DNA of 64,000 nt, from positions 62,001 to 126,000 of the forward strand of contig JPHH03000012.1 in the NCBI GenBank assembly GCA_000750105.3. The letters run 5' to 3'. Below the pieces are notes generated by a model. That model was not told the origin of the DNA. It made no database searches and saw nothing but the letters and a program-made list of their open reading frames with translations. The position numbers and the translations under genes were made by a program. This document shows, in pieces, positions 41,069 through 52,800 of this stretch. The stretch's first letter is position 1. The number at the start of each line of letters is the position of its first letter. This DNA comes from Tolypocladium sp. Sup5 PDA-1 (lineage: Eukaryota; Ascomycota; Sordariomycetes; Hypocreales; Ophiocordycipitaceae).

Positions 41069-42080
41069 CTAAGCCATCGTCTTCTCATAGCCAACATCGC
41101 CCTCCGACTTCTTGCTGCTGACTCGCACAAAGATTGCAATAGCACCCAGGATGATACCAAACAACATCAGCTTCTGCAGGGTGGACCACCCAGAGGATGC
41201 CCCGGTCGCCACATCAACAACGGGTGCGGCACCATCGGCCGCCTCGGCGAGGCCTGGAACGAAACCGCCACACGATCAGCACGCCGGCCAAGGGAACGAG
41301 AGGTGTTGCTTTTGAGGCACGGTGCAGGATCTAGAGCTCGACGTGAATACCTTCAGGGGGGACTTCCAGCTCGCCGCTCTTGATAATCTTGACGGTCTTG
41401 AGGGGCTTGTCGCCGGCGGCGGTCTCGGCGTTCTCGATCTTCTCGACAATTTCGTAGCCCTCGAGGACCTCACCAAAGACGACGTGTCGGCCATCGAGCC
41501 ACCTACGCCTGAGTTAGCCGATTGAATCCTGTGTGCGTGAGTGTTAAAGAGGTGTGGCGTACGAGGTGATAACGGTGGTGATGAAGAACTGGGAGCCGTT
41601 GGTATCGGGGCCGGCGTTGGCCATGGACAGTGTGCCCTTCTTGGTGTGCTTGAGCTTGAAGTTCTCATCCTTGAACTTGTTGCCGTAGACTTTGAGAGAA
41701 TCCAGTCAGCCAATTGGCACTGCTATCGATGGTAGCAGATGTGGGAACTCACTGGACTTGCCACCGGTGCCATCGCCCTTGGTGAAGTCGCCGCCCTGGA
41801 TCATGAACTGCTTGATGACGCGGTGGAAGGTCGAGCCCTCGTAGCCGAAACCCTTCTCGCCAGTGGCCAGAGCACGGAAGTTCTCCGCCGTCTCGGGAAC
41901 AGTCTTGCCGTAGAGGCCCATGACGATTCGGCCGAGGTTCTCGTCGCCATGCTGGATGTCGAAGTAGACCTTGTGGGTGATCTTGGGGCCCTTGCTGGCC
42001 TCGGCCGTCTGGGAGAAGAGCACCAGCCCGACTCCGAAGAGCAGGGCGGCGGAGACGAAGAGCCGTCGGAAGTTGAACAT
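41069..42080 (-). CDS. Cyclophilin B, ER peptidyl-prolyl isomerase with alternative C termini
   Basis: The fully spliced model is complement(join(41069..41253,41351..41502,41563..41689,41753..42080)), 263 aa. A signal peptide ([21 protein letters not shown]) precedes a complete cyclophilin domain: [40 protein letters not shown] (catalytic Arg, Phe, Gln), [18 protein letters not shown] and [16 protein letters not shown]. It should speed prolyl folding in the secretory pathway. With the last intron (41254-41350) removed, the protein continues [18 protein letters not shown] into a membrane span ([17 protein letters not shown]) and a short basic tail. If that intron is kept, translation stops at 41331 and the 208-aa product ends GIHVEL. 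That ending resembles HDEL-type ER retention signals. Both forms look functional. The gene diverges from sws2. Confidence 0.95.
41254..41350 (-). other. Alternative (retainable) last intron of cyclophilin B
   Basis: A 97-nt intron with donor GTATTC, a CTGAT branch-like element and acceptor TTCCAG. Splicing joins GAAG to GCCTCG in phase and adds a transmembrane tail. Retention reads six further codons ending HVEL, then TAG at 41333-41331. Confidence 0.8.
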
Positions 42081-42447
42081 TGCTGGAGGTGGACGACGAT
42101 TGGGGATGAATCGACGCTTGGAGCGAGGGAGAGGGAGCGGATGTGAAGGAGAGAGGATCGCGGAGGGAGGGACACCTGTACCTTTAGCTTAGGTGATCCA
42201 GTCCGTTTCAAGCTTCCCCGCCAGTGCAGCGGGAAGGTCCCTGCGCAGGGGCTCTGCGACCTCCCCAAACAGCCCCCTGTTTGCTGATGGCGCGACGGGG
42301 CACGTGTATTAGGTAAGCCGCCTCCACGATTAACCGCAGCTTCTCCGGCCTCCATTCCCTGAGACTCTTTTGCACCCGGCCGACGATGCTTGACGTTTGA
42401 CATGCGACACGAGTGCGGGACGTGAGATTCCAGCTGCAGCCGCCACA
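42081..42447. promoter_or_regulatory. Divergent promoter, cyclophilin B / sws2
   Basis: 367 bp between divergent starts. No distinct element recognised; it holds both 5' leaders. Confidence 0.45.
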
Positions 42448-42935
42448 ATGGTATGACGCTGCTATGCTTTCTTGTCACGTGTGCCTTTACTAACAAATAC
42501 CCTACAGGTGTTCATCTTGGGAGTCAATTTCAACGAGGGCAAGCTCGTCCAGGTAAGCCTCTTCGCAACTGGATAACCGCTCTGCATACTTCAGCAACTG
42601 ACCGTGCGTGTCCCCGAATCTAGAAAGCCCTCGAGTCCTTCTATGCCCTCGGACCGAGCACCTCGGGCCGCATCATGGCCAAGTACTCGATCCACAAGCT
42701 CGCCAAGATCGGCTCCCTGGCCCCGAGAACCGTCACCTCCCTGACGGCCGAGCTGTCCCAGATGACGATAGAGACGGACGCGAGGAGGCTGGTACAAGAC
42801 AACATCAGGAGATTAAAGGACATTGGGTCGAATCGTGGTAGGCGCCACGCCATGGGCTTGCCGGTGCGCGGCCAACGGACGAGAACGCAGACGGCGACGG
42901 CCAACAAACTCAATCGGGTCGAGCGGAAGTCTTAG
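42448..42935 (+). CDS. sws2: Mitochondrial small-subunit ribosomal protein uS13m (Sws2)
   Basis: The model is join(42448..42450,42508..42552,42624..42935), 119 aa. The first coding exon is the ATG alone. Intron 1 (57 nt) starts GTATGA and has an ideal branch region (TACTAACA) 17 nt before its CAG. The protein reads VFILGVNFNEGKLVQ, KALESFYALGPSTSGRIMAK, LAPRTVTSLTAELSQM and NIRRLKDIGSNRGRRHAMGL, then PVRGQRTRTQTATANKLNR. These are the hallmarks of S13 proteins, which sit in the head of the small subunit at the subunit bridge and P site. Mitochondrial fungal members begin directly with the ribosomal fold like this one. Without the intron the ATG is followed by GTA TGA, so splicing is needed for any product. 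Confidence 0.94.
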
Positions 42936-43181
42936 ATGTCGCCCTTCTCTCGACACTTTTCACTCATATACTGCTACATTAAAACGCGGTCATCACCATG
43001 AAGATACCAAAACAGCGGTCCAACATTATCCAATTTGGGGAAACTATCTGGGTACGAGCGGGATGCATCTACCAGACTTTGTACAAGAACATGTATATAG
43101 AAGCTGTACGATGATACGAAGGGAATAAGATCCAACTTCAGCAGCACAAGTGATGCAGTGTGCCTAAGCCCAATTAACTCT

Positions 43182-44783
43182 CTACAGTCCTTTCCTCTCA
43201 TCCTCCATGATAGGCGCGCCTTCGGCCTTCATCTTGGCAGACACGGCATCCACGTCCTTCCAGACGCGAAGCGCATTGCCACCAACGACCTTGGCGGCGT
43301 CCGAGTCGCTGACGCCTGCTCGCAGAAGAGCTGCAACCAGATCCGGGTACTTGGTGACGTCCTCGAAGCCCGTTGGCAACTCTATGATGCCGTCAAAGTC
43401 AGTGCCGATACCGACGTGGTCATAGCCGATGAGGTTGCCAATGTGCGTGATGTGCTTGACGATTTGATCCAGGGTGGCGTTCTCGAGGTCATCTTCGGGG
43501 AGACCGCTGTCGTCGCCGACATCGACACAGGAGATGAAGCCAGGGTTGATATTGACCATGACAAGCGAGCTGCGCTCCTTGACGAGCTGGAGGATGTGGT
43601 CCTTGACGTTGCGCGGATGGGGGCAGATGCTCCAGGCGGAGCTGTGGGAGTAGATGACGGGAGCCTTGGAGCCTTCCCAGTCGTCGCGGCCACCGAGCAC
43701 GTCGACCATGGTGTCATCACTGGGGTTCGATTGTCAGTACAGAAGATGAAGAAAATTGACAGCAGAATTGGACTGAAGTGAGTCGCATCATCACTCACCT
43801 AACGTGAGCGAGGTCCACAATCATGCCAATGCGGTTCATCTCATGAACGAGCTTGCGTCCAAGGGGGCTCACGCCTCCCCAGCGCGGCTCGGCCTTCCTC
43901 AGCGGGTTCTCGAGAAGCGCGGCGTCGGCGAACTTGTTGTGGCAGTTGTGGGTCAGGGTGGCATACCGGACGCCGAGGTCGTGGAAGAGCCGTAGGTTGG
44001 CGGCCGAGTTACCGATCTGGTGGAGGCCCTCGACGCCGAAGGGAGAAAGCAGCTTGCCAGCCTTGAAGGCGCCGGCAGCGTCAGAGCTGTCCAGCCTCAT
44101 AGCGAAGTCGTGAGGGTAGGCGCCAAAGGCTCTGGCCGTGACATCAATCTGATCGAGGGTATACTGAACACCTAGACAATAACTCCGTCAGCACAGCCCA
44201 TGGGAAAGAGAGCGGCATTGTTTTGAGAGCAAGACTTACTAGCGGCGAGGTTCTCGTCTGAAAAGTCATCGCCCTTGGCCGGGCAAGGCGCATAGACGCT
44301 CCAAAAGGCACCGCCGGATTGGCCAGCCCTCAAACGAGCGAGGTCAACCTGGCCAGGCAGCGTCCCATTCTCGAATGACTGGGCCCATTCGGAGTTGTCA
44401 ACGCGGTTGCCATAGAGGAAACGCATGGCCGCGGCGAAGTCGACATGGCCGTCTGTACGAGATATGAATGTCAGCCAAAGGGTTGAACGTGAACTCAGAG
44501 GTAATCATGGGTTCGTACCAATCAGGGGGGTCGTGGCAAGAATCCTGCGAGCCCGGTGCTCGACCGACATGTGTCTCTGGCAGACATGATCCGAGACGCG
44601 GCGGTAGCAATGGGCGACGGGCTTGTGGAGGGCGCCGAGGAAGAAGAGCGCGAGGAAGACGTAGAGGATGAGGCGACACGGGGTCAGCTTCCGGGCCTTG
44701 CGCTGGTCCGGCCCCGGCTCCGCGTCGAGGGGGGCGTAGCCCTTGTTGGAGGTGGGCAAGACAGGCTTGCTTGCCGCGGCCAT
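43182..44783 (-). CDS. Membrane-anchored dipeptidase (renal dipeptidase family, M19)
   Basis: Five exons: complement(join(43182..43719,43799..44171,44240..44452,44519..44783)) gives four coding exons and 462 aa; no further exon is needed. A short cytosolic N terminus and one membrane span (LILYVFLALFFLGALHKPVA, about residues 31-50) place the enzyme outside the cytosol. Binuclear zinc ligands are visible: LIDGHVDF (His and Asp, across intron 1), LLSPFGVEGLHQIG (bridging Glu), VIYSHSSAW (His) and ICPHPRNV (His). DHVGIGTDFDG carries the catalytic-site Asp. NCHNKFAD and WGGVSPLGRKLVHEMNRIGM are also typical. Such enzymes cleave dipeptides, and some act in glutathione or sirodesmin-like metabolite turnover. 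No biosynthetic cluster surrounds this one, so a general peptidase role is more likely. The product ends MEDERKGL. Confidence 0.93.
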
Positions 44784-45247
44784 GATGGGCTGTTGGATAG
44801 GCGCAGACAGGGAAGGCAAAGGGACGGTATAGAAGTAGACAAACGAGAAACGATAGGCGCACGAGGCGTCTATGTTGGTGAAGGAGAACAAGTGCGGATG
44901 AATGAGCGTGAGAATGGTTGAATTAATAAGAAGAGGACTAAAGCCGCATGGGACGGAACTGCATCGGACTGGGAGCGCTTCGAACCCCTCCGTCGCAATC
45001 CTCTATCTTGTCTGTACGGCTACAAACGTACGAGAGAGGAAAGGGATGCAGCTCCAAAGACGTCCAAGATCGGGTACTGAAGCCAGCGGAGTTGCGGGCG
45101 GGATGGCTCAGCCACAGAAGTGCGGGATGGATGGGATGGGGAATTGGGGGTGGCTGAGCTCGGACGAACCATGCTCTCTTATTATTGTTGCGAGACAGGT
45201 CAGGGCCTTGTTTGGGCTCCAGCTCTTGGGGGAACACAATGGGTAAT

Positions 45248-45273
45248 ACTAGCACAGCACCCCTAGTGCTAGT
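45248..45273. repeat. Inverted repeat ACTAGCAC/GTGCTAGT
   Basis: Eight-base arms (45248-45255 and 45266-45273) flank a 10-nt spacer in non-coding DNA. Confidence 0.7.
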
Positions 45274-45314
45274 TGCACGGCATGCATCGTGGGGTGACGC
45301 GCAGCGGGATGATA

Positions 45315-45339
45315 CTACCTACCTTACATAGGTAGGTAG
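45315..45339. repeat. Inverted repeat CTACCTACC/GGTAGGTAG
   Basis: Nine-base arms (45315-45323 and 45331-45339) with a 7-nt spacer. Single TACCTACC-type runs also occur at about 59187-59196. Confidence 0.7.
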
Positions 45340-46525
45340 CAGGTGTTGAAGATCTGGGGTGTTCCAACCAGAGGCACAGGGTAATAATAGGCCTACGTCA
45401 CAGCGGAGGTTGATGCGTTGATGGGTGAACCTTGGTGGTAGCAACACGGCGCCGTCTGATGGCGCTTGGGCCTGTTTTATTAGGGGGCTCAGGGTGCCAT
45501 CGAGTCCCGCATCCTCGTGATCCTCTGGTGTTAAGTGGAAGTTAGTGATTCTACTTCAGATACGGCCTCCGATGACTGGAAGGAAGCTTTGTTCCTTCCC
45601 GTATGCTTGATATCCCGCTGCCTGCTGCCACTTGTGAAGTCTGAAGATGCATGCATCTGCTCGTGTCTGGGGGTCGCGGTGCGTGTCCTGCTGGAGCTAC
45701 TGCAGGGGACTCCCAGCCCCGTCATCAACCACGGATCGCAGATGCCCCTGCGTTTCGTCACAGTGAAAGCGAAGCGCTATAATTAAGAACTTGAGGTTCC
45801 AAGCATTGCTGTCATATCCAGGCATCGGCCCGTGACTGAGTATGGCTAATACTTCGTACGAGGCGTACAACTGGACCTGGGTCCACCTCGGACACCACCG
45901 ACCAGCGGCAGCCCTCTCAGTGGAGCTCCAGCCCGGTCCAGTCCAGGGCTTCTCAACGTCGTCAGCGCCCCTGACCTAGCCTGGCGTCGGCGTTTCCAGG
46001 CGCTAGCCTCACCTTTACGTAGGTCGCCTGGGCTGGGGTCGCCAGCTTCCATTCCCTTCCAGGTTCCCTCATGAGCTCCGCCAGCTTCAATTCTCCACGC
46101 ATTCTCATCGCCCCATTTCGCATCCAGCGTCGAACCTCGCTGAAGCGGCTCTCTTTTCTGCAGGTGCAAGGAAACCCTTTGCCAGCCCTTTGTTTCCCTG
46201 CCCACCGCTTGCGAACCCAGCCGTCTATCCTCCCACGAGCCACGGCCTCATCCACAGACGGGACCGAATCGACGGTGTCTGCTCAGCCAGCCTTGCCAGC
46301 CAACATTCCTAGACAACGGCGCGCCCATCTTGACCCCCTGCTCTCGCAACGACGCCGACGTCAATCAGAGACATTTTCGAACACACGCACGCCGCATCCT
46401 CCCACCGACCGACTCCCGCCAACAAGCGACGCTCCTCGACCTTGCTCCTCTTCCCTTCTCCCCGTTCTTCGATTCTACAAGCACACGTGCAGCGGGCAGC
46501 ATCCAGCTGGCTGGAGTAGGTCACG

Positions 46526-49312
46526 ATGCCCAGCTTCGCCGACTCCTTTTGGTCGAGCGACTACGCCGCAGGTACGTTCGCAGAGGCGCCCTTCTGCCTC
46601 GACTCGGGACCCCCGTATCTAAGACGCATCACTAGGACTCGGCGTCCTGTTTGGCAAGCTCCAGCAAGGCGTCATGGAGAACCGCCAGGTCCTCACCATA
46701 GCTCGCCTGCGCGCCGAGGCTGAAGACACGTACGGCCAGCGCCTCGGAGACATCGCGCCTTCAGCCGACAAGATCAGCGGCGGCTTTTCGCGAGACGACG
46801 GCGCCACCGTCCGCAAGGTAGGCTCTCTCACTGCTGGCACCAGATTCCCGCGCCCTTCGCCGTAAACGCTCGCGCATACTGAGACGGACGCTTCTTCCAC
46901 TAGGCCTACGACGGCATGCGCACCGAGATGCAAGACGCCGCCCGCAGCCATCAGCGCATCGCCCAAAACATCCGTGACCTCGTCGTGAACCCCTTTTCGC
47001 GCTGGTGTGACGCCCACGAGGCTCGCATACAAGACTCCCAGGACGAGCTGCAGAGCCGCATCAAGGCCCACGACCGACAAGCCGACGCCGTCCGCAAGCT
47101 CCGATCCAACTACTTCAACAAATGCCGCCTCGTCGAAGATCTCGAGGAGGAAAACAAGCTGGCCTTCCAGGAGCCAGAGGTCAGCAGCCCCAAGCCGAAC
47201 CTGAACCCGGGCCAGCCCATTCCCGAGATCAAGGTGCAGCCCCACAAGGAGGAGGAGCCCGCCGCCTCCGACGACGACGAGATATACGAGATTGGCGACG
47301 AGATCTACCAACCCGACCAGCTCAAGAAGATTCTCTCCCAGATGCTGTCCACCATCAAGATGGGCGAAACCAAAGTCCCCATCCTGGGCACCTACCTCAA
47401 CACCTCTGCCGGCTCCGACATTGTCGAATACCTCCAACGAAACATGGGCGTCGGCAGCGTGAGCTACGCCGAGCGGATCGGCCAAGACCTCATCTCCAAC
47501 GGCTTGCTGCGTCTGATCGGCAACGTCGGCAGCACCTTTGCCAACAGCTCCAGGATGTTCTATCAATGGCGGCCCAAGGCCTTCAAGATTGCCGGCGTGC
47601 CAGACAAGAAGGTGCCTCTGAGCCGGACCTTTTCGCTCCCCGTCACAGGCTCAGATGGCAGCGACTCGCCCGTTGTGGGCACCGTGAGCGAGTATCTTGC
47701 CAACTGGAACGTCCTCAACAACGCGCACCCCAACGAGACGCCAGCCCAGCGCCTGCACCGCGAGTCACGCGAGACGGACGACAAGTACAAGGCTGGCGTC
47801 CGGAAGCTCGACCAGCTGCGCTGCGAACTGGAGCAGGCCATCGTCCTGCACCTCAAATTCCTCGAGCGCTGTGAACTCGACCGCTTGAAGGCTATCAAGA
47901 CGGTCGTCCTCGACTTTTCCGGTACCATCGGCAACGTCATTCCCAGCTTGCAGTCTACCGTTGACAAGATGCTCTTGTTCCAGGAGACTGTCCAGCCGGT
48001 TGGCGACCTACGGTACCTTCTCGAGAATTACCGCACGGGAAGCTTTGTGCCCAGGGTTGTTGTCTATGAGAACTACTACAACAAGGTTGACGAGCAGACC
48101 TTTGGCGTCGACCTGGAAGCCAGGGCTAGGGCCGACAAGAAGCGCGTGCCCATCATCGTCACGACCTTCCTGACCTACCTCGACCACCACTATCCCGACT
48201 TGGAGGGCGATGAGGCGCGGAGAGGCGTGTGGCTGGTCGACGTTCCCCTTGCCCAAGTACACAAGCTGCGCGCCAGAGTCAACGACGGCAAAGCCCTTAC
48301 TCAGGAAGTCTTGAGGGAGTTTGACATCCCCACGATTGCGAACCTTCTCAAACTGTACCTTCTCGAACTGCCAGGTAAGTCAAACTCCGACCGCGTCCAC
48401 GCATAAGCTGCTTTGAGTTGACCTCGCTGACCCTTTGTAGACTCACTCGTCAGCTCGCACGTGTATGAGATTATCCGTACAATTTACACCACCCATACTG
48501 CTGATGGCACCGAAGCCTCTCGCGTTGCGGTGCTCCAGCAGACCCTTTCACAGCTGCGGCTCACGAATATCGCGACCCTGGACGCTTGCATGAACCACTT
48601 CACTCGCCTCATCGACCTGACCTCTGCTGATGACGAGTACGTCACCGCTCTGGCCACAACATTGGCCCCCTGTATCCTGCGGCCACGGACAGAGACGTCT
48701 CTCACGCTGGAGGAGAAACACTCCATCAGGCTGGTCAGGGATCTCTTTGCTCACAAGGATCCCATCTTCAGCGAGCTCAAGCGCATGTCGACACTGAACC
48801 ATTCGTCTTCTGTGGGGGAAAGAAACCGGCCACGGGCTGTGAGCACGGATGAGAGCAACCGAAAGGCGCTGATGGAGGAGCGAAATAGGGCTCTGCTCGA
48901 GAAGGCCAGCGCCTCGCGGAGCCGCGCCACGAGCCCGGCCCCCAGCCCTCGGGGACACCGCCGCGACCGGAGCAGCGGCGGACCTGAGACGCGGTTCCCC
49001 ATCCAGACGAGCCCGACTTCGTCCGTCGCCGACCGCCACCGGACCAGCCTGGGAGGCATCGAAGGCCGCATCAAGCGTTCCTCCCTCGACGTCCCCGACC
49101 CTGAAGGCAGTGCCAGCGCCGCCGACGCCGTGAACGGCTCCTCGCAGGCTACCAAGACCACTGGCAGCGAGGCCGGGTCCGAGAAGCGCGACAGCGGCGG
49201 CCGTGTCGGGACCAAGTTCGTCGCTGGGAAGAGAGTCCCTGCCTCGCCACCGCAAGAGGCCGAGCCCGCTCCCCGAGGCGTGACCCTCGAGGACAAGCCC
49301 ATGGACGACTAG
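46526..49312 (+). CDS. F-BAR/DEP/RhoGAP protein, Rgd2 type
   Basis: Four exons: join(46526..46571,46636..46817,46904..48374,48441..49312), 856 aa. The order is an FCH/F-BAR domain (MPSFADSFWSSDYAAGLGVL, LGDIAPSADKISGGF), a DEP domain at about 235-315 (VPILGTYLNTSAGSDIVEYL, SYAERIGQDLISNGLLRLIG), the second part of the coiled F-BAR region, then a RhoGAP domain at about 485-680. A Ser/Arg-rich disordered tail follows. This matches yeast Rgd2, a GAP for Cdc42 and Rho5, acting at membranes curved by F-BAR dimers. In the GAP core, the position that normally carries the arginine finger (GIFRV type) reads GVWLVDVPL. The downstream core (LLKLYLLELPDSLVSSHVYE, made across intron 3) is conserved. GAP activity may therefore use another residue or be absent. 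The gene converges on the AP-3 gene. Confidence 0.92.
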
Positions 49313-49870
49313 TGACGTCCACTGGGCCACGTCCTCTGTATTCTTCGCTGCCGACGGCACCACCACCACCGCTAGCTAGCTGGCAAAACGAAATCAAAAC
49401 CCCCATCATACCCCCTTTTGTTTGCCTTTTTTTTTGTCTTTTATCATGGTCATGTTGCAAGGGTTCACGGGAATATGAGACACGGCATTGTGTAGCTTTT
49501 TTTTTTACTTTCTGGGTCGGGGGCCTTTTTCGGTAGAACATTTACGCTATACGTAGCATGAGATGACAAGATTAAGAAAGCACAGACACGCTGAGCGATT
49601 CTGTGGTTTTTTTACGTTGTCTGTCTGTGGCATTGGGAGTCGTGTGATGTGAGAGGGGCATGGGATGGGGAATAAGGGGCGAGACTGTATGTGTGGATAG
49701 ATCGACGAGGATATGTCTGGAAGAGTACCACACTCTGCACGCGTGGCAGCACGTGCCTAGAGAATGGAGACACTCATATATCTTGTTCATTCGTTTATCC
49801 CCCGTCGCCCATCGTTGATGCCAAGCCTAAACAGGCATCATGCTATCAGACCAACATCGAGGAACCAACC
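49313..49870. other. Convergent 3' region (RhoGAP / AP-3 delta)
   Basis: 558 bp between converging stop codons. It includes T-rich runs (49420-49440, 49498-49508). No gene supported. Confidence 0.5.
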
Positions 49871-52800
49871 TCACGCCGCCTCGCCCGCCGTGTCCTCAAT
49901 CTCCGCGAGCCGCTTCTTCTTCTTGGTCTTCTTCTTGGGCACCACCACGGCGTCCTCGGCGGCTAGCGACTGCTCTCCTCCTGCTTCGTGTCCAGCCGCC
50001 TCGATGCCTTCTTCGGTCACGGGCTTCTTCTTCTTCTTTTTCTTGGGCTTGACCTCCGCGCCACCTTCGTCGTCTGCCGTCTGCTTGGGAGCCTTCTTCT
50101 TCTTCTTCCTGACGACGGTGCCCTCAGCGTCGACGCCCTGCGCCACCTGGATGCGCTCGTTGGCGCGCTGCATCTCAAGCCGCAGCCGCTCCACCTCTTT
50201 GACGGCCTGCTGCATCTCTGCCTCCTCGCGCTGCTGCCGCTCGTAGTCGAACCCGTGGGCGGGCCGTTCGCCCTCGAGGCTCAAGGCCCCGATGGTGCTC
50301 GAATCGACCTGTAGGAGCGACTGCTTGAGCTTCCTGCTCCGGGCCTTGGCGAAGCTGTCCGAGTTGTTCTCGGAGTCGTAGTTGCGTCCAGGCCCGCTGT
50401 CGCTGCCCTCGAGCATCTCGTCGGCTGTAATGACAAGTTTTTGCTTGGGCTTGCGCTGGGGTTTCGGCGTCGGCGCAGGGGGGTTTCCCACTTTGTCGAG
50501 GTCCAGCTGCATGATTGGTATGGAGTCGATGTCGAGGTCTGGCCCGTTGCTGTTCTGGAGAATGCTGTGAATAGGGGTTGACGTCCGCGGAGTATCATTG
50601 CTGGAGATATAGAACGGGTCGTCCTTGTTCCTTTCAAGACGGTCGGCCTTCCTCCTCGCGATGATGTCTGCGTCTAGGTAGCTCTCCTCGCTTGGCTGCA
50701 GGTATGAGGCCGCCATCTCTTCGGCTGGCTCTGCCAGCCTGCTGATGGCCGGCGCGGATGACGACACGCTCGTTGGCGGCAGCCGCTGGTTATAGTATAC
50801 CTCAAACTCGTCCGCCTCGTCAGATCCCAATGAGACCAGGTCCGCCTGAGAGAGTAGCTGGTTCAGATTTGAATGGATTGGCTCGTCGAGGTCGAGGCCG
50901 TCAGGCTTGGGCACGTTGCGCTGGGCTCCAGGTGCAACCGAGTTGAGCTCCCAGCCGTTGAACAGGGATGGTATGGCCTGTGTGAGGAGCAGGGGAGGGT
51001 CCTGTTCGGCCTCGTCCGTAGATGCCGGTTGTCCAGATGCTGCCTCCGCCGTGAGCTTGAGCAGCTCGATGAACTCAACCGCCCGCTCCTGAACTTCCAG
51101 ATTAGGGTGCAGGCCTAAGGGTTCCGCCACGTGAAGGATGCGCGCCATGAGGAGCGATATCCTAGACTTCCTCTCGGCCGTCCACGGCTCCATCTCATCT
51201 CCAGCTATCGACGCAAATACCTTGGTGATTGCGAGCAGCGCCGTCGTACACACTTCCGGTCTGCCGACGGTCCTAGGCACGACTTGCAGCAGTCCGTTCA
51301 GAGTGTCATCCGGGGTCGAAAGCTGGGCGGCATACTCTCCCAGAATCCAGGTTGCAGATTTGAGCGCACCCGAAGTAATCGTATGGCCCACGGGGGCGTC
51401 TGCGATGAGCTGGGCAAGGATAATCTCGGAGGCTCTGACCACGGTGGCTCTCATGGCCCTGACCTTGACTGCGACATTCCGTAGCTCATCTCCAATCTTC
51501 TCCGAGACATCTGCGGAAGACCGCGACGACGTAGCCGAGTCGATATCAGCGTCGTACGCCCGAGGAATGGGAGCCATACGAACGAGCTGTGTCAACACAT
51601 CGATGTACCAGTCGAAATCCAAGACGTTGGAATAGTTGTCCTTGGAGCCCATGGATAAAATCCTTGCAATGACATCGATTCGATAATCTTCGGGAAGCGG
51701 AGGATCTTCGTTGTCAGCCTTGGCTGACTCCATGATGGCAACCTGCACCTCGTCGTCCGAATCCGAACTGGGCACCATCGAACTGGTGTCTGGTCTGTTC
51801 CGGTCTTTGATGGGGGCTGCGGACTTGAGCTGCTTCATCAGCCGGCTCACAACCGATATCAGGTTGTCGCTCGTGACCATTCCCTGCACGAGATCGAGGG
51901 CCTGTATCCGAATCGTTATGTCCGGGCTGTCGATGCACTCCAATATTACGTCTTCTTGCTGAGCAACAAGGTATGGGTGAGTGACGACGATTTTGTTGAA
52001 GGCCAACAATGCGACGTATTTCACTGGGAGTGTCGTTAGCCAATGCGTCTTGGGGCAAGGGCTTGTGACTTACGATTTGGATCACCGTTAATCATAATCA
52101 TGCCTCGAAGCTTGTTGACGCAAAGTGTGGCGATCTCGTCTGTCCCCGAGACATCGTCCCCGTTGCCAAGTATGCCACCTTGAATGATGCCGTTGATGCA
52201 TTCGTACAGTAAAGACATGGCCGCAGTCGTTGACATGATGTTGGTGAGAGGAGGTAGCAGCTTCCTCACAAGCCGGGGTTCCAGGGGGGTCAGGGTCGCA
52301 AACTGGTCCCGTGTCAGCGTTACACGTTGCAAGCGTAGGGAGATGGTCACGCACAAGCTTGATGAGCTTTATCGCCATCCAGTTGTTACCCCCATCGACG
52401 AGCAGCTCAAACAGCCGCGGGGCCAGAGGGAGGAAGTCGTGAGGCCTCCGCCATCCCAGCTCGCACACCACGTTCACAATGGCGGCCGTTACGCTCGGGT
52501 CCTCATTAGCGTCCATCAGGCGCTCCTTGATCTTGGGCCATGCCGCGCGCAACGCCTCGGGGTACACCAGCGCCAGCCGATAGAGGGTAACCAATGTCTT
52601 TTTCCGAATATTGGCATGGCTGTGGCTTAGACGTGGCAGCAAGTCGGCCAGGGTCGAAAGCGCAAGCGAGGGAGTAATGACGTGTGGAAGCGTGGCGATT
52701 GGCAGAGAGATGACGGTCGGGGTAGACGAGCCAAGGTCCTACACGTGGACATTAGCCCCCGAGCTGGACGCATCGTGGTATAAACATACCTTCTTCAGCA

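Larger units (their letters stand above)
44784..46525. promoter_or_regulatory. Divergent intergenic region, dipeptidase / RhoGAP
   Basis: 1.74 kb without a supported gene. It contains two clear inverted repeats (45248-45273 and 45315-45339), a TAC-palindrome half site (45851-45868) and C/T-rich DNA ahead of the RhoGAP start (46070-46520). Confidence 0.5.

Noticed and set aside
46619..47566. 315-codon minus-strand open frame
   Set aside because: Antisense to the RhoGAP gene, whose exons have clear domain support.
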